7,116 nt of DNA from Pseudomonadota bacterium (GTDB taxonomy: Bacteria; Pseudomonadota; Gammaproteobacteria; CAMYNG01), in contig CP070733.1 of assembly GCA_020347585.1 (NCBI GenBank), forward strand, positions 1,517,994 through 1,525,109, written 5' to 3'. A model generated the notes under the pieces. The model ran no database searches. It was not told the origin of the DNA and worked only from the letters and a program-made list of their open reading frames with translations. Below, one piece after another: positions 6,481 to 7,116 of the stretch. How positions within the stretch are numbered: position 1 is the first letter of the stretch; every line of letters begins with the position of its first letter. A program made the position numbers and the translations under genes.

Positions 6481-6541
6481 AGGGATTATTTCTTAACCAA
6501 CGCTTAACCTGGTTAATATTTGATCACTTCGTCCCTTTTTC
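6481..6541 (+). terminator. Possible branched terminator downstream of rne
   Basis: AGGGA (6481-6485) can pair with TCCCT (6532-6536), extended by two G-T wobbles, around the TTAACCTGGTTAA hairpin. It is followed by a T run and CTCT (6537-6544). This is the only T-tract-associated structure I see on the rne side of the spacer. The outer stem is short, so support is weak. Confidence 0.25.
6492..6516. promoter_or_regulatory. Tandem CTTAACC motifs plus TTAACCTGGTTAA palindrome
   Basis: CTTAACC occurs at 6492-6498 and 6503-6509, an 11-bp (one helical turn) spacing, and the second copy is half of the 13-bp palindrome TTAACCTGGTTAA (6504-6516). Read on the minus strand it is GGTTAA-N5-GGTTAA, the layout of direct-repeat sites bound by OmpR/PhoP-family response regulators. 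No promoter or gene start adjoins it; both flanking genes end here. A binding role is therefore only a possibility. Confidence 0.3.
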
Positions 6542-6547
6542 TCTAGG

Positions 6548-6582
6548 CAACAAGAGTTGTTGTTAGGGCCAGATGTCCTAAC
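6548..6582. repeat. Two adjacent small inverted repeats in the rne/SBP spacer
   Basis: CAACAA (6548-6553) pairs with TTGTTG (6557-6562) around GAG, and GTTAGG (6562-6567) pairs with CCTAAC (6577-6582) around nine bases. They sit just after the stop of the minus-strand solute-binding protein gene and could be its 3'-end structure. Neither is followed by a T run on that strand. Confidence 0.35.
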
Positions 6583-6588
6583 TGAGTC

Positions 6589-7116
6589 CTACCCCTCCGG
6601 TGTCGCATTGAGCTGGTAGAGCGCATCAAACACCGGTGGTCTTTCCTTAGCGAATCTACCGAACCATTGCTCGTAGATGGGCAGTATCTGTCCGGTTCGG
6701 TAGAGATGCGAGATCACGCGGTCTGCGACGAGACGAAAGTCTGCATCGTTTCGTCTGACTGCAAGCGCGAACGGCTCGAACGAGAACACCTCCGAAGAGA
6801 TCACGAAATTGGCGATATCTTCAGCCGTGGCGGCTAACCCGATCAGCACCACCTGGTCGGATGAGAACGCATCGATTTCCCCTTTTCGCAGTTTGTCTAA
6901 CCCATCACTCGCAGATGCCACTTTAATGACTTTGGCATCGGTTAGTGTCTCTTTGAGCAGCGCGTTCAATGCATCAACAGTTGTGGTGTTCCTCACAACA
7001 CCGATTTTCTTTCCGCCCAGGCTCGTGAGATCATGCAAGTTTGAACTCTTCAGCGTCATCAGTGATGCGCCGGTAACAAACGTGAGCTGAGTGAAGTCAA
7101 CAAGCTCGCTGCGAGA
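6589..7116 (-). CDS. Periplasmic solute-binding protein, SBP_bac_3 type, N-terminus outside window
   Basis: Solute-binding proteins of this family capture amino acids or similar small ligands in the periplasm for ABC importers; some act as sensor domains. The frame is open to the right edge, giving 176 visible residues beginning SRSELVDFTQLTFVTGASLM, so the ATG at 7059 is internal. Typical features in order: VDFT with a following hydrophobic strand, DLTSLGGKKIGVVRNTTT (the family's DLxGKxVGVxxGTT region), KLRKGEIDAFSSDQ, a FAxAVRRNDADF block, and near the end TGQILPIYEQWFGRF, like the IYxKWF end of GltI-type proteins. It ends at TAG 6589-6591. A free C-terminus soon after the WF motif suggests a stand-alone binding protein, not a receptor fusion. 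The ligand cannot be told because the N-terminal lobe is missing. Base composition looks closer to even than in rne or rluC, and no partner permease is visible. Confidence 0.85.
   Translation of the reverse strand, partial: SRSELVDFTQLTFVTGASLMTLKSSNLHDLTSLGGKKIGVVRNTTTVDALNALLKETLTDAKVIKVASASDGLDKLRKGEIDAFSSDQVVLIGLAATAEDIANFVISSEVFSFEPFALAVRRNDADFRLVADRVISHLYRTGQILPIYEQWFGRFAKERPPVFDALYQLNATPEG

Noticed and set aside
6548..6582. Possible CRISPR or attachment-site repeats in the spacer after rne
   Set aside because: The inverted repeats are single, short and different from each other. There is no regular spacing, no spacer sequences, no tRNA end and no integrase.

Overview
The window reads as a chromosomal housekeeping segment of a gammaproteobacterium. 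The evidence is the gene content and order: a YceF-type Maf pyrophosphatase, a short SppA (S49) peptidase, a HAD phosphatase and RluC lie next to a divergent rne gene for a full-length, E. coli-type RNase E with a long C-terminal scaffold. From memory, the same neighbourhood (maf, sppA, HAD phosphatase, rluC, rne) occurs in Pseudomonas and related gammaproteobacteria. The core genes are GC-rich. The species cannot be named from this sequence.

Layout from left to right: (1) the 3' part of yceF/maf on the + strand, cut by the window edge. (2) A 118-bp convergent spacer with a bidirectional hairpin terminator and a small REP-like palindrome. (3) A three-gene minus-strand operon transcribed rluC, HAD phosphatase, sppA. 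The first two genes overlap by 4 bp (GTGA) and the last two are 12 bp apart. (4) A 375-bp divergent spacer between rluC and rne. It holds a good extended -10 promoter facing rne, a perfect 10-bp inverted repeat, a second stem-loop and a possible rluC promoter; the rne leader would be about 310 nt. (5) rne itself, 899 codons. The catalytic half is highly conserved. The tail has a membrane-binding helix, Arg-rich RNA-binding tracts, a low-complexity Pro/Ala/Glu/Gln region and a pentapeptide (RQxET) tandem repeat. (6) A 191-bp convergent spacer with tandem TTAACC motifs and several small hairpins. (7) The C-terminal part of a periplasmic solute-binding protein (SBP_bac_3 type) on the minus strand, cut by the right edge and visibly less GC-rich than the core genes.

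Functionally the core is RNA and envelope housekeeping. RluC pseudouridylates 23S rRNA, RNase E matures rRNA/tRNA and degrades mRNA, YceF clears modified nucleotides, and SppA degrades cleaved signal peptides. I see no defence system, CRISPR array, transposase, integrase, tRNA or rRNA gene. I do not think the window contains a new multi-gene system. The points most worth a second look are regulatory and structural: the rne/rluC leader region, the repeat in the RNase E tail, and the motifs in the spacer after rne.
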